In this document: in pieces, positions 16,472 through 25,725 of the stretch
Position numbering within the stretch: the stretch's first letter is position 1
Layout of the letters: the number at the start of each line of letters is the position of its first letter
Translations under genes and position numbers: made by a program
DNA from: Proteus myxofaciens ATCC 19692
GTDB taxonomy: Bacteria; Pseudomonadota; Gammaproteobacteria; Enterobacterales; Enterobacteriaceae
Direction: 5' to 3'
DNA: 64,000 nt
Assembly (NCBI RefSeq): GCF_001654855.1
Contig: NZ_LXEN01000097.1
Span: 19,415-83,414 of the forward strand
The notes under the pieces: model-generated
Told to the model about the DNA's origin: nothing
Databases searched by the model: none
What the model saw: only the letters and a program-made list of their open reading frames with translations

Positions 16472-18166
16472 ATGGGTGCATCACAAGAGAATGCCATAGG
16501 AAGAACCTTTACAGGGGCACAATTAATCGTTTATTTATTAGAACGACAAGGTATTACCACTGTTGCTGGAATACCCGGTGGTGCTGCTCTTCCTCTTTAT
16601 GACGCATTAAGCCAAAGTAAATCAATTCGCCATATTCTTACTCGCCATGAGCAAGGTGCTGGCTTTATTGCTCAAGGTATTGCAAGAGCGAATGGAAAAC
16701 CCGCAGTATGTATCGCATCAAGTGGCCCTGGTGCAACAAATTTAGTCACTGCTATTGCTGATGCTAAATTAGATTCTATTCCACTGGTTTGTATTACAGG
16801 CCAAGTTTCTTCAGCGATGATTGGTACTGATGCTTTTCAGGAAGTTGATACGTATGGTATGTCTATTCCAATTACTAAACATAACTTTTTAGTACGTAAT
16901 ATTGCCGATTTACCTGATGTAATTTGTGATGCCTTTCGTATTGCAATGTCTGGTAGACCGGGACCTGTATGGGTTGATGTACCTAAAGATATTCAACAAG
17001 CGACAATAACTTTAGCGCAATTACCGTCTATTCCTAAGTGCGACCCTACACCTGCATTTAATACCGATTTGGTTATTCAAGCAGCGCAAATGATCAATCG
17101 AGCTAAAAATCCTGTTTTGTATTTAGGTGGCGGTATTATCAGCTCAAATGCATGTAGTGACGCTATTGAGTTAGCAGAGAAAAACCAACTGCCTACCACA
17201 ATGACATTAATGGGATTAGGATTAATGCCACCTTCTCATCCATTATATTTAGGGATGTTGGGGATGCATGCTGCTCGCAGCACCAATTTTATTTTAGAAG
17301 AAGCTGACTTATTAATCGTTATTGGTGCGCGATTTGATGATAGAGCTATAGGTAAAGCAGAAAAATTTTGTCCTAATGCAAAAATTATTCATGTTGATAT
17401 TGATAAAGCAGAGATAAGCAAGATCAAGCGCCCTGATATTGCCATTCATGCTGATGCAAAATCTGTTTTATCCTTATTACTGCCTTTAATTGATATTGCA
17501 CAACGTAGTGAATGGATAGCGCGTGTAAATACGCTAAAGCAAGAATTTCCTTTGGAAATGAAAAACTCTGAAAATATTCTTAGCGGATATGGAATTGTGC
17601 TGGCGGCTTCTCAATGTGTTGATGATAGCGCCATAATTACCACGGATGTTGGTCAGCATCAAATGTGGGTAGCACAAGCATACCCGCTGAATCGTCCTCG
17701 TCAGTGGTTAACATCAGGTGGTTTAGGCACTATGGGGTTTGGTTTACCTGCTGCGATTGGTGCGGCATTAGCAGAGCCTAATAAAAAAATTCTCTGCTTT
17801 TCTGGTGATGGTAGCATTATGATGAATATTCAAGAGTTAGCTACGGCAGCTGAGCATCAATTAGATATTAAGATTATTTTGATTAATAATCAGGCATTAG
17901 GGTTGGTGCATCAACAGCAAACACTCTTTTTTGAAGAGCGCATTTATGCTGCTGCTTATCCCTATCAAACAGATTTTATTACAATTGCGAAAGGGTTTGG
18001 ATTAGATACTTGTGATTTAAATAAAGCAACAGATCCTCAAGTTGCATTACAAGAGGCCATTACAAAACCAGGACCTTGCTTAATTCACGTAATGATTGAT
18101 ACTCACGAAAAAGTATTTCCAATGGTCCCGCCGGGTGCGGCTAATATCGACATGATAGGAGCTTAA
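16472..18166 (+). CDS. ilvB: Acetolactate synthase I, large subunit
   Basis: The 564-residue enzyme condenses two pyruvates (or pyruvate and 2-oxobutyrate), the first committed step of valine, leucine and isoleucine synthesis. The cofactor-activating Glu is in R-H-E-Q-G-A-G-F, and the thiamine diphosphate motif runs from G-D-G-S to I-N-N. From the known family it also binds FAD. Length equals E. coli IlvB (562). AAGGAC before the ATG is the ribosome site. The ivbL leader and the ilvN partner identify isozyme I, which is valine-sensitive. Confidence 0.95.
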   Translation: MGASQENAIGRTFTGAQLIVYLLERQGITTVAGIPGGAALPLYDALSQSKSIRHILTRHEQGAGFIAQGIARANGKPAVCIASSGPGATNLVTAIADAKLDSIPLVCITGQVSSAMIGTDAFQEVDTYGMSIPITKHNFLVRNIADLPDVICDAFRIAMSGRPGPVWVDVPKDIQQATITLAQLPSIPKCDPTPAFNTDLVIQAAQMINRAKNPVLYLGGGIISSNACSDAIELAEKNQLPTTMTLMGLGLMPPSHPLYLGMLGMHAARSTNFILEEADLLIVIGARFDDRAIGKAEKFCPNAKIIHVDIDKAEISKIKRPDIAIHADAKSVLSLLLPLIDIAQRSEWIARVNTLKQEFPLEMKNSENILSGYGIVLAASQCVDDSAIITTDVGQHQMWVAQAYPLNRPRQWLTSGGLGTMGFGLPAAIGAALAEPNKKILCFSGDGSIMMNIQELATAAEHQLDIKIILINNQALGLVHQQQTLFFEERIYAAAYPYQTDFITIAKGFGLDTCDLNKATDPQVALQEAITKPGPCLIHVMIDTHEKVFPMVPPGAANIDMIGA

Positions 18167-18169
18167 TCT

Positions 18170-18454
18170 ATGTCACTACAATCACAACCTATCGCGCTGG
18201 AATTAATTGTTCGCAATCATCCTGGTGTCATGACACATATTTGTGGTCTTTTTGCTCGTCGCGCTTTTAACGTTGATGGCATTCTTTGTCTACCAATGAA
18301 AAATAGCGATAAAAGCCGTATTTGGCTATTAGTACAAAAAGATGAGCGCCTATTACAAATGGTGAGTCAGGTTGAAAAATTAGAAGATGTAAAAGAAGTA
18401 AGATTTAGCGATGATTTACGTGTTTTTGAACAAATGGAAAGTTACTTAAATTAA
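18170..18454 (+). CDS. ilvN: Acetolactate synthase I, regulatory subunit
   Basis: The 94-residue ACT-domain subunit ([18 protein letters not shown] near the N-terminus) binds valine and makes the IlvB holoenzyme feedback-inhibited. It starts four bases after ilvB ends. E. coli IlvN is 96 residues. A 12-bp hairpin follows. Confidence 0.95.
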   Translation: MSLQSQPIALELIVRNHPGVMTHICGLFARRAFNVDGILCLPMKNSDKSRIWLLVQKDERLLQMVSQVEKLEDVKEVRFSDDLRVFEQMESYLN

Positions 18455-18470
18455 TTTATTTATTACCGAT

Positions 18471-18507
18471 TATTCTGGCTCACGATTAAGTAAGATGAGC
18501 CAGAATA
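18471..18507. terminator. Hairpin between convergent ilvN and zitB
   Basis: TATTCTGGCTCA and its exact reverse complement form a 12-bp stem with a 13-base loop, midway between the two convergent genes. T-runs on either side are poor, so it is a possible bidirectional terminator rather than a certain one. Confidence 0.55.
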
Positions 18508-18518
18508 TGAGCGGAAAA

Positions 18519-19415
18519 TTAATGATGGTTGTCTTCAAGATGTTCTCTATCTTCGCTTTCCATTTGCAATGTGATATGACTAATATGGAATTTCTCGCGT
18601 AATAATTGCTCTATTTTTATTCTTAATGCCTCGCTATCAACTTGTGTATCATAAACAATATGGCCACTTAAAATTAATTTACTTTGAGTTAAAGCCCATA
18701 AATGTAAGTCATGAACGCTAATAACGTCTGGCGTATTGGTAATGGTATTATGAACATTCGTTAAATCAATGCCACGAGGTACACCCTCAAGTAGAATATT
18801 CAGACATTCTTTAAGCAATATCCATGTACGAGGAAAAACCATAAAACCAATTAAGACTGCAATAATAGAGTCAACAAGTTGCCACCCCGTTAACCAAATA
18901 ATAAATGCGCCAACAATCACGCCAATAGAACCTATCATATCAGCCCATACTTCTAGATAAGCTCCTTTAACATTGAGGCTATCGTCTTTAGTACTTTTGA
19001 GCACTCTCATTGAAATAAGATTAACGATAAGACCAATTACTGCAATGGATAACATCCCTATAGATTGAATTTCAGCAGGGATAGAAAGACGTCGATAAGC
19101 TTCATATAAAATATAAAAAGCCACTGCGAGTAAAATAAAAGCATTCATAGTAGCCGCTAAAATTTCAAATCGAGCATATCCATAGGTTCTAAATAAGTCA
19201 GCGGCTTTTCTTCCTGCATGAATAGCAATCAACGCCAATAAAAGTGCGAAAGCATCTGTCATCATATGCATCGCATCGGAAATTAAAGCTAAACTCCCCG
19301 TTAAATAGCCACCAATAAATTCCACTAACATGAAAGAGCCTGTTAATGTTAATGCAATGAGTAAACGAGATGCAGGTAATGATTTAATATCGCCGTGATT
19401 ATGATCAGCTCCCAT
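18519..19415 (-). CDS. zitB: Cation-diffusion-facilitator zinc exporter ZitB
   Basis: The 298-residue CDF protein has six membrane segments, the first metal site H-M-M-T-D in helix 2 (S-D-A-M-H-M-M-T-D), the matching site in helix 5 (V-D-S-I-I-A) and a cytoplasmic C-terminal domain, with His-rich ends. It exports zinc, and possibly cadmium, in exchange for protons. It is a single gene, convergent with ilvBN. A 14-bp tandem repeat array lies upstream of its start. Confidence 0.85.
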   Translation of the reverse strand: MGADHNHGDIKSLPASRLLIALTLTGSFMLVEFIGGYLTGSLALISDAMHMMTDAFALLLALIAIHAGRKAADLFRTYGYARFEILAATMNAFILLAVAFYILYEAYRRLSIPAEIQSIGMLSIAVIGLIVNLISMRVLKSTKDDSLNVKGAYLEVWADMIGSIGVIVGAFIIWLTGWQLVDSIIAVLIGFMVFPRTWILLKECLNILLEGVPRGIDLTNVHNTITNTPDVISVHDLHLWALTQSKLILSGHIVYDTQVDSEALRIKIEQLLREKFHISHITLQMESEDREHLEDNHH

Positions 19416-19518
19416 TTGCTACTTCCTTTTTTATATCACCAATAAAAATTAATACTAAAAGCATAGTGTAAAAATATTGTAAAATGGAAAAGAAAAGAAT
19501 ATTGATAAAATTTTCAGA

Positions 19519-19580
19519 ATGAAGGAATTAATATGAAGGAATTAATATAAAGGAATTAATATAAAGGAATTAATATAAAG
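19519..19580. repeat. 14-bp tandem repeat, 4.4 copies
   Basis: The unit ATGAAGGAATTAAT (later ATAAAGGAATTAAT) occurs four times in a row, followed by a partial fifth copy. It lies in the gap between the XRE-cupin gene and zitB, about 100 bases upstream of zitB. Copies 1-2 and 3-4 are identical pairs, which points to recent slippage. Confidence 0.9.
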
Positions 19581-19702
19581 AAAAAGAGTTTAAATTAAGA
19601 TAAAAATCATATTTCAAGAGATAGGTAATCGCATTGCAATCATAGGATATTTAGCAATAAAAATGACAATGCGATACTACGAATTTATGTAGTAGATAGG
19701 TC

Positions 19703-20281
19703 TTAAGGACGACGATGATAGTGTTGCTGATTAGGGCTAGACATAATTACGCTAGCACGTAAATGCCCTTCAACACAAATATAAGAGTGGGGAACGTTAC
19801 CGTGGAATGCATAAAAGTCACCCGTTTCTAATAATACCGTCTCTTCATTTTCAAATCGCATCATCAACTTGCCTGAATAAACCATAATATGTTCTTGAGT
19901 ACCATCGACGTGAGCGGGGCTGTTAATAATAGCACCATGTTTCATTTCGATATGCCATATTTCAGTAATATTGCCAATACCAATACGAAATTTAAATTCT
20001 TGAGCATAATCACCCACAATAGGCTTATGTCGTTCTAAACGGGGATATTCTTCTCGTGTAAAACTAAATAAATCACCTAAAGGAAAGCCAAGTGCAATCG
20101 CGATAGCTTCTAAAGTATCAATTCTAGGATTAGAGTCGCCAGATTCTAATTTTGATAATGCGGCTTTAGAAATACCGGATTTTCTTGATAACTCATTAAG
20201 TGACAGATTACGAGATTGACGTAACTGTTTTACTTTATTACCAAGGTATTCATTTGTTTTTTTAGGTGATTGTGGGTTCAT
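19703..20281 (-). CDS. XRE-cupin transcriptional regulator
   Basis: The 192-residue protein has an N-terminal HTH (L-S-L-N-E-L-S-R-K-S-G-I-S-K-A-A-L-S-K-L near 25-44) and a C-terminal cupin domain (H-V-D-G-T-Q-E-H-I-M-V-Y-S-G-K and F-H-G-N-V-P-H-S-Y). Family members sense small metabolites through the cupin and often control a neighbouring transporter. The TSUP permease starts 184 bases away on the other strand, so the two are probably regulator and target. Confidence 0.8.
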   Translation of the reverse strand: MNPQSPKKTNEYLGNKVKQLRQSRNLSLNELSRKSGISKAALSKLESGDSNPRIDTLEAIAIALGFPLGDLFSFTREEYPRLERHKPIVGDYAQEFKFRIGIGNITEIWHIEMKHGAIINSPAHVDGTQEHIMVYSGKLMMRFENEETVLLETGDFYAFHGNVPHSYICVEGHLRASVIMSSPNQQHYHRRP

Positions 20282-20465
20282 TGCAATTCAAGATATCGTT
20301 AGTTTAAAAGTGTTATTCTCGTTAGATAATAGCATTAAACAGCGATATGCGGAAAAATGAGATGCCATTTCTATCATATTTCATAAATGTGCTATTCGTT
20401 TATGTGTGATTTTTAACAGTTAGGTTAATATCATTGTTGCGAATAGTAATTATTTAGGAATAGCT

Positions 20466-21212
20466 ATGGTTGAATTACTCTCTTGGACTGAGTTAATTAT
20501 TTGTCTGCTGACTCTTTTTTTTGCTTATATCATTTTTGGCATGGCAGGATTTGGCTCAGCATTAATAGCAGGCCCAGTATTAGCAATTTATCTACCTTTA
20601 CCTATGGTTGTACCATTGCTAGCGTTAATTGATTTAAGCGCCGCTATTGTCAATATGATTAGAGATGGTAAAAAAGCAGAGTTTAAAGAAATTCGTTACC
20701 TTATTCCGTTAATTATCACTGGTAGCCTTGTTGGGGCATTTGTTTTATTGACGACGCGCCCTGATATTCTTTCTCTACTATTAGGATTATTTGCAGTTTT
20801 TTACGCCTTATATGCTCTATTTTGGCAAAAGAAATCTAGTCATTTCTCTCAATATCTTGTTTATCCTTTTGGGTTGATTGGTGGTGTATTTAGTGCACTA
20901 TTTGGTAGTGGTGGTTTTTTGTATGCTATTTATTTATCAGGAAGAATTGAAGATAAAAATAGTTTTCGAGTAACTCAAACCACATTAATCGGTTTTAGTA
21001 CACTAATTCGAGTTATCATTTTTTTATTTGTTGGAATTTACTGGCAACTAGATATTCTTCAACTTGCTATTGTTTTCTTGCCTGCTATGTTTGCGGGTGT
21101 TTGGATTGGGCGAAATTTAACATTACGTATGTCTAAAGCGCGCTTTATGAATGTTATCTATACGATCGTTCTTATATCAGGTTCTTTACTGATTTATCGA
21201 TATTTTTCTTAA
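20466..21212 (+). CDS. TSUP-family (TauE/SafE) permease, second copy
   Basis: The 248-residue protein has about eight membrane segments with the F-G-M-A-G-F-G-S-A-L motif in the first half and F-G-S-G-G-F-L in the second. It is distinct from the copy at 15224 (different motif spelling and start). Divergence from the XRE-cupin regulator suggests substrate-induced expression. The cargo is not predictable; sulphonates and small organic acids are common for the family. Confidence 0.78.
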   Translation: MVELLSWTELIICLLTLFFAYIIFGMAGFGSALIAGPVLAIYLPLPMVVPLLALIDLSAAIVNMIRDGKKAEFKEIRYLIPLIITGSLVGAFVLLTTRPDILSLLLGLFAVFYALYALFWQKKSSHFSQYLVYPFGLIGGVFSALFGSGGFLYAIYLSGRIEDKNSFRVTQTTLIGFSTLIRVIIFLFVGIYWQLDILQLAIVFLPAMFAGVWIGRNLTLRMSKARFMNVIYTIVLISGSLLIYRYFS

Positions 21213-21381
21213 AAAAACACATGATGAGATAAAGATTTTCTTTACATAAAAGATTATCTTTATTTCTAAGTCTTGCTGTTTAAAGCCTGTTTATCTTATC
21301 TATATCTTCTATAATGCATTTTACTTTTTTATTTACTATTCTTTTAAAGAGATTTCTGCATCCTTGTAGAAACAAAATGTT

Positions 21382-22569
21382 ATGTCATATCAAAATTACC
21401 GCCAATCTGAAGTTTTTTCTATTACTACGATTACACTTAGCATTGGCGTTATCGGTATAGTTATTGGATTGACTATTCCAATTGTTGCATTACGTTTAAA
21501 TGTAGCTGGAATTAATGGGACTATTATTGGATTAATTTCTGCCGCGCCTGCAATGGGAATGTTAATTGTTTCTCCATTTGCTCGCCATATTGTGCAGTGG
21601 GTAGGTAAACGTCTTGCGATGTTATTTGCTACTATTATTTCGGCTTTGAGTTTAATTCCTTTAATGGGGTCATTATCTCTTGAGCTTCTTTTCCCTTTAC
21701 GCTTATTAACGGGAATCGCGAGCGGTGTCATGATTTGTTTAGGTGAAACTTGGATAAATGAATTATCACCAGATAATAAACGAGGCCGAATTTTAGCCGT
21801 TTACACTACTGTGTTTACGATAAGCCAGTTGGTAGGCCCTTCCATTATTGCGATTTACGGGATTTCTGATAAAACACCTATTTTATTGAGTATTTTTATT
21901 CATCTTATTTCTGTCATTCTCTTTTTAATGATGGATCAGAAAAAAGGCGATAAATTACCTAAAAATACGAAAGAGCCTAGTTTTTCGATTATATATTTTA
22001 TAAAAGTGGCGCCTGCAATTTGTGGTGGTATTCTCTTTTTTGCTTTTTTTGATGGAACTGTATTATCGATGTTTCCAATTTATGGCTTAAATGTAGGGCA
22101 TACAGAAGCAATTGCTGCAATGATGATAAGCGCTATTTTGGCAGGTGATGCCATTATGCAAATACCGTTTGGTTGGCTTGCTGACAATATGAATAGAACA
22201 CGTTTATATCGAATTTGTGGCGTTGTGACATTATTTGCCAGCTTGTTATTACCTATAACCATGCCTCATACTCTTTTAATATGGCCTTTATTATTAATCT
22301 TAGGTGCAACAGCGGGCGCTATTTATACCATTGCATTAGTACAAATAGGTCAATATTTTTCTGGTAATAATTTGATGGTCGCGAATGCGTCTGCTGCGAT
22401 GTTATGGGGAATAGGTAATCTTTCAGGCCCATTACTTTCAGGTGTATTATCTGAAGTATCACCATCTTTATTACCTTTTTTACTTGTAATAATGGTAGGG
22501 TTATTTTTAGTTTCCACAATGAACCGATTTAATGCCGGGATACAAACACAAGATAGCCACTCCTTATAA
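21382..22569 (+). CDS. MFS transporter (YcaD-like)
   Basis: The 395-residue protein has 12 predicted membrane segments. The Gly/Arg-rich loop between segments 2 and 3 is degenerate, and the second-half equivalent reads G-W-L-A-D-N-M-N-R-T-R. An E-T-W-I-N-E-L-S-P-D-N-K-R-G-R segment follows helix 4, seen in the YcaD/YfkF group. The substrate is unknown; drug or metabolite export is usual. It stands alone with a ribosome site too weak to name. Confidence 0.7.
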   Translation: MSYQNYRQSEVFSITTITLSIGVIGIVIGLTIPIVALRLNVAGINGTIIGLISAAPAMGMLIVSPFARHIVQWVGKRLAMLFATIISALSLIPLMGSLSLELLFPLRLLTGIASGVMICLGETWINELSPDNKRGRILAVYTTVFTISQLVGPSIIAIYGISDKTPILLSIFIHLISVILFLMMDQKKGDKLPKNTKEPSFSIIYFIKVAPAICGGILFFAFFDGTVLSMFPIYGLNVGHTEAIAAMMISAILAGDAIMQIPFGWLADNMNRTRLYRICGVVTLFASLLLPITMPHTLLIWPLLLILGATAGAIYTIALVQIGQYFSGNNLMVANASAAMLWGIGNLSGPLLSGVLSEVSPSLLPFLLVIMVGLFLVSTMNRFNAGIQTQDSHSL

Positions 22570-23219
22570 TTTATTTCGTCTTCTTATCTCTCTATCGAAT
22601 TTAAAAATATCGTAATAAGAAACTCAATATGTAATAAAACGATAGAGAGATTAATGTATTTAATCATTTGTTTCGGTTCTCTTTATACTCACTATTTGAG
22701 TTAATTTTTTATTTATATTTTATGATTATTAATCAATTAGTTATATCTGAAATAGGTAAATGCACTTAATTGCTGTTAACTTAAGAATAATCTAGAAACA
22801 TTAATGTTGAATGAGAAATAAGTTGCTAAAAGACGCAGAGATCTACTAACTTTATATTATTAGGTTGAATGTTTTTCAAACAATTATATTGAATTCTGTA
22901 TTTAAACGCCAAGCTAGGGAAAAATGAAAGATGTTATGTGGAATAATAAACATGATTAGTTATTAATATTTATTTATTAATATAAAGCTAAATGATGTGT
23001 ATGTTTTATTCCTATAAAAATAACACTAATATAAACATAGAATTATGTGTATTTTCTCTTAAGAAAATAACTCAACATCAGATAAATATAAAAAATATTG
23101 TTATGAGGAAAGTGGCTATCTACTTTCCTCTCTTTCTTTCGAAGAATTTCAGCATTTCTTTTTTGTCATTTTATTTACTAAAAAACATTTTTTCTCTTGA
23201 TTCTTACCTATAAATCGCA
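22570..23219. other. 650-bp gene-poor AT-rich gap
   Basis: No convincing gene is present. A 73-codon frame at 22992-23213 lacks a ribosome site and has random-looking composition. A long-loop inverted repeat sits at its left end, and the PurR-like boxes begin at its right end. Confidence 0.4.
22586..22651. repeat. 12-bp inverted repeat with 42-base loop
   Basis: ATCTCTCTATCG at 22586-22597 is the exact reverse complement of CGATAGAGAGAT at 22640-22651. It follows the MFS gene by 16 bases. The loop is too long for a typical terminator, and no T-run follows. Confidence 0.6.
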
Positions 23220-23343
23220 AGATAATCGTTTGCGTCAAATTTTCTCACTTGATCCACACATAAAAACAATCGTTTGCTTTTTAGTTCCCTTTATGAAGTT
23301 TTCTCATTAAGGTGTAGTTTAATTTATACGTAATCGTTTTCGT
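23220..23343. promoter_or_regulatory. Three PurR-like boxes before the purine permease
   Basis: Boxes at 23220-23235, 23264-23279 and 23328-23343 match the E. coli PurR consensus (ACGCAAACGTTTGCGT) at 12, 12 and 13 of 16 positions by eye, all sharing the AATCGTTT core. They flank the likely promoter region of the permease gene. Purine-regulated repression of a purine importer is expected. Confidence 0.6.
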
Positions 23344-23382
23344 TTGGTGGAAGTGAATCGTTTTTTATGTTTGAGGAATGTA

Positions 23383-24729
23383 ATGTCTGCTAATCAATCG
23401 ACAACAACAGGTAAGCTTGATGGCTATTTTAGACTGACAGCACGAGGAACAACAGTTCGCAAAGAAATGATCGCAGGTTTAACGACATTTCTTGCTATGG
23501 TCTATTCAGTCATCGTTGTTCCTAGCATGTTAGGACAAGCGGGTTTTCCACATACAGCTGTTTTTATTGCAACCTGTCTCGTTGCGGGTTTTGGCTCTTT
23601 ATTAATGGGATTATGGGCAAACCTTCCCATGGCGATTGGTTGCGCAATTTCATTAACTGCATTTACCGCATTTAGTCTAGTATTAGGACAAAATATTTCA
23701 GTCCCTGTCGCACTAGGTGCTGTATTTTTGATGGGATGTTTATTTACGTTTTTTTCGTTAACAGGCATTCGTACTTGGATATTAAAAAATATACCAATAG
23801 GTATTGCACATGGTGCTGGTATTGGTATTGGGCTGTTTTTACTTCTTATTGCGGCTAATAGTGTTGGCTTAGTGATTAAAAATCCAGTTGCTGGTTTGCC
23901 AGTTGCAATGGGAGAATTCACCTCATTTTCTGTCTTGATGTCTTTAGGCGGATTAGCTGCTATTTTTGGCTTAGAAAAACGTAAAGTGCCGGGTGGCGTA
24001 CTGTTGGTTATTATCGCTATTTCTATTATAGGGCTTATTTTTGATCCTAATGTGAAATATCAGGGCTTCTTTAAAATGCCTGAGTTAGGTGAAGATGGGC
24101 TTGCGTTATTTATGGCCATGGATATCAAAGGCGCTTTACAACCCATTGTATTACCTAGTGTATTAGCGCTAGTTATGACAGCTATTTTTGATGCTACAGG
24201 GACAATTCGTGCTGTGGCAGGGCAAGCAAATTTACTTGATAAACGTGGTCAGATTATTAACGGTGGTAAAGCATTAACCTCAGATTCTGTGAGCAGTATT
24301 TTTGCAGGTGTAATTGGTGCAGCACCTGCAGCTGTTTATGTCGAATCTGCAGCAGGTACAGCTGCTGGTGGTAAAACAGGATTAACAGCGACTGTTGTGG
24401 GAATTTTATTCTTACTTATTCTTTTTTTATCACCTTTGTCTTATTTAGTTCCTGCTTATGCAACAGCTCCTGCATTAATGTATGTTGGCTTATTAATGCT
24501 AGGAAATGTGACTAAATTAGACTTTAGTGATTTTGTTGATGCTATGTCAGGTATGGTATGTGCTGTCTTTATTGTACTAACATGCAATATTGTTACAGGA
24601 ATTATGTTGGGATTTGGTTGTTTAGTCATTGGGCGCATCTTTGCAGGAGAATGGCGTAAACTCAATATAGGAACTGTGCTTATCACTGTCGCGTTGGTGG
24701 CATTTTATGCCGGACACTGGGCTATTTGA
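23383..24729 (+). CDS. AzgA-type purine (adenine/hypoxanthine) permease
   Basis: The 448-residue NCS2/AzgA permease has about 12-14 membrane segments, with the N-terminal [18 protein letters not shown] and the family motifs F-D-A-T-G-T and [13 protein letters not shown]. coli relatives are PurP/AdeP and GhxP. The start at 23383 has GAGG seven bases upstream; the earlier in-frame TTG lies inside the last PurR-like box. It imports a purine base with protons. PurR-like boxes upstream support the assignment, but which base is carried is open. Confidence 0.83.
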   Translation: MSANQSTTTGKLDGYFRLTARGTTVRKEMIAGLTTFLAMVYSVIVVPSMLGQAGFPHTAVFIATCLVAGFGSLLMGLWANLPMAIGCAISLTAFTAFSLVLGQNISVPVALGAVFLMGCLFTFFSLTGIRTWILKNIPIGIAHGAGIGIGLFLLLIAANSVGLVIKNPVAGLPVAMGEFTSFSVLMSLGGLAAIFGLEKRKVPGGVLLVIIAISIIGLIFDPNVKYQGFFKMPELGEDGLALFMAMDIKGALQPIVLPSVLALVMTAIFDATGTIRAVAGQANLLDKRGQIINGGKALTSDSVSSIFAGVIGAAPAAVYVESAAGTAAGGKTGLTATVVGILFLLILFLSPLSYLVPAYATAPALMYVGLLMLGNVTKLDFSDFVDAMSGMVCAVFIVLTCNIVTGIMLGFGCLVIGRIFAGEWRKLNIGTVLITVALVAFYAGHWAI

Positions 24730-24752
24730 TTTGAATAATCCAATTTAAACAC

Positions 24753-24786
24753 AAAAGGCGGAATATATTCTTATTCCGCCTTTTTG
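24753..24786 (+). terminator. Intrinsic terminator after the purine permease
   Basis: AAGGCGGAATA and TATTCCGCCTT form an 11-bp perfect stem with a short loop and a T-run, 26 bases after the stop codon. Confidence 0.9.
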
Positions 24787-24856
24787 CTATTTATTTATCT
24801 AATTTTATTCGCTATTGTCGAAATTAAGACTAGTGATTAATTCTTTGGTAGAAGAT

Positions 24857-25360
24857 ATGCAAGAAATAAAAATACGCCATGGCGAACCCGAAGATGCACC
24901 TGCAATTCAACGGTTATATACCCATCCAGACTTATACATCTGTACATGCCAATTTCCTTACCCCTCAGTCACGCTATGGAAAAAAAGGCTAACTGAATTT
25001 GCAGAGCAAAATATTCCCCATTTTACTGCTACTCTTGATGATCAAATTGCAGGTCATTTATGTCTGATAATTGACAATCATCCTCGTCGACGTCATATCG
25101 TGAGTTTTGGTGTTGGCGTTGGTGCTGAATATTCAGGAAAAGGCGTTGGCAGAGCTTTGATAAATGTCGCAATAGATTATGCTTTCCAATGGTTAGCAGC
25201 CACACGTATAGAGCTTGAAGTCTATGCTGATAATGAGCGCGGAATACATCTCTATGAAAGCTTAGGGTTTGAAGTAGAAGGTGTTCGTCGAAAAGCGGCA
25301 TTCAGAGACGGTAAATATTGTGATGTTGTGATGATGTCTCGTCTTAGAACTATTGAATAA
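24857..25360 (+). CDS. GNAT N-acetyltransferase, YhhY/AaaT-like
   Basis: The 167-residue protein is a GNAT enzyme with the acetyl-CoA loop S-G-K-G-V-G-R-A-L near residue 104 and the Y-E-S-L-G-F-E-V-E-G-V-R-R-K C-terminal motif. Overall order, including R-H-x-E at the N-terminus and the P-R-R-R-H segment, matches E. coli YhhY (an L-amino-acid N-acyltransferase). The ATG at 24857 gives that N-terminus; a TTG 42 bases upstream is less likely. It stands alone behind the permease terminator. Confidence 0.75.
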   Translation: MQEIKIRHGEPEDAPAIQRLYTHPDLYICTCQFPYPSVTLWKKRLTEFAEQNIPHFTATLDDQIAGHLCLIIDNHPRRRHIVSFGVGVGAEYSGKGVGRALINVAIDYAFQWLAATRIELEVYADNERGIHLYESLGFEVEGVRRKAAFRDGKYCDVVMMSRLRTIE

Positions 25361-25725
25361 AGAATGAGTTATAAAAAGTGAGAGCGATATTTTTTATTTC
25401 TAACTGAGTATCAATATGTTTAATAATTCATATTTTTATAAACAATGATATGGAAATAAAAATAGAAAGAAAATTGTATTCTTTTGATTATTTATGCCGT
25501 TAATGTTGATAAGCACTTTTTAAAGCGACATATATTCATCAGTGTGCGATTAATCTTAATTTTCAAAAGCCGCTCATTGATTTAAGTAGTTCTGATTAAA
25601 ATATAAATAGTAAAAATGAAGAAAAGTCAGAGTCGTATCGATTTTGCTTTATTTTTAGTGGGTCTTTTTTTATTAAACAGAAAGGCGTTGAGTTTTTGCA
25701 GGATTGAATAGGCGTGTAAGGTAAC
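25361..25725. other. 365-bp intergenic region
   Basis: AT-rich non-coding DNA between the acetyltransferase and the antiporter gene. No ORF, repeat or strong terminator is seen; it should contain the antiporter promoter. Confidence 0.35.

Noticed and set aside
22992..23213. 73-codon plus-strand frame before the PurR-like boxes
   Set aside because: No ribosome site, no recognisable motif, low-complexity AT-rich composition and overlap with the probable regulatory region.
23502..23921. 139-codon minus-strand frame inside the purine permease gene
   Set aside because: It lies wholly within a well-supported membrane protein gene; the hydrophobic codons of that gene create open antisense frames.
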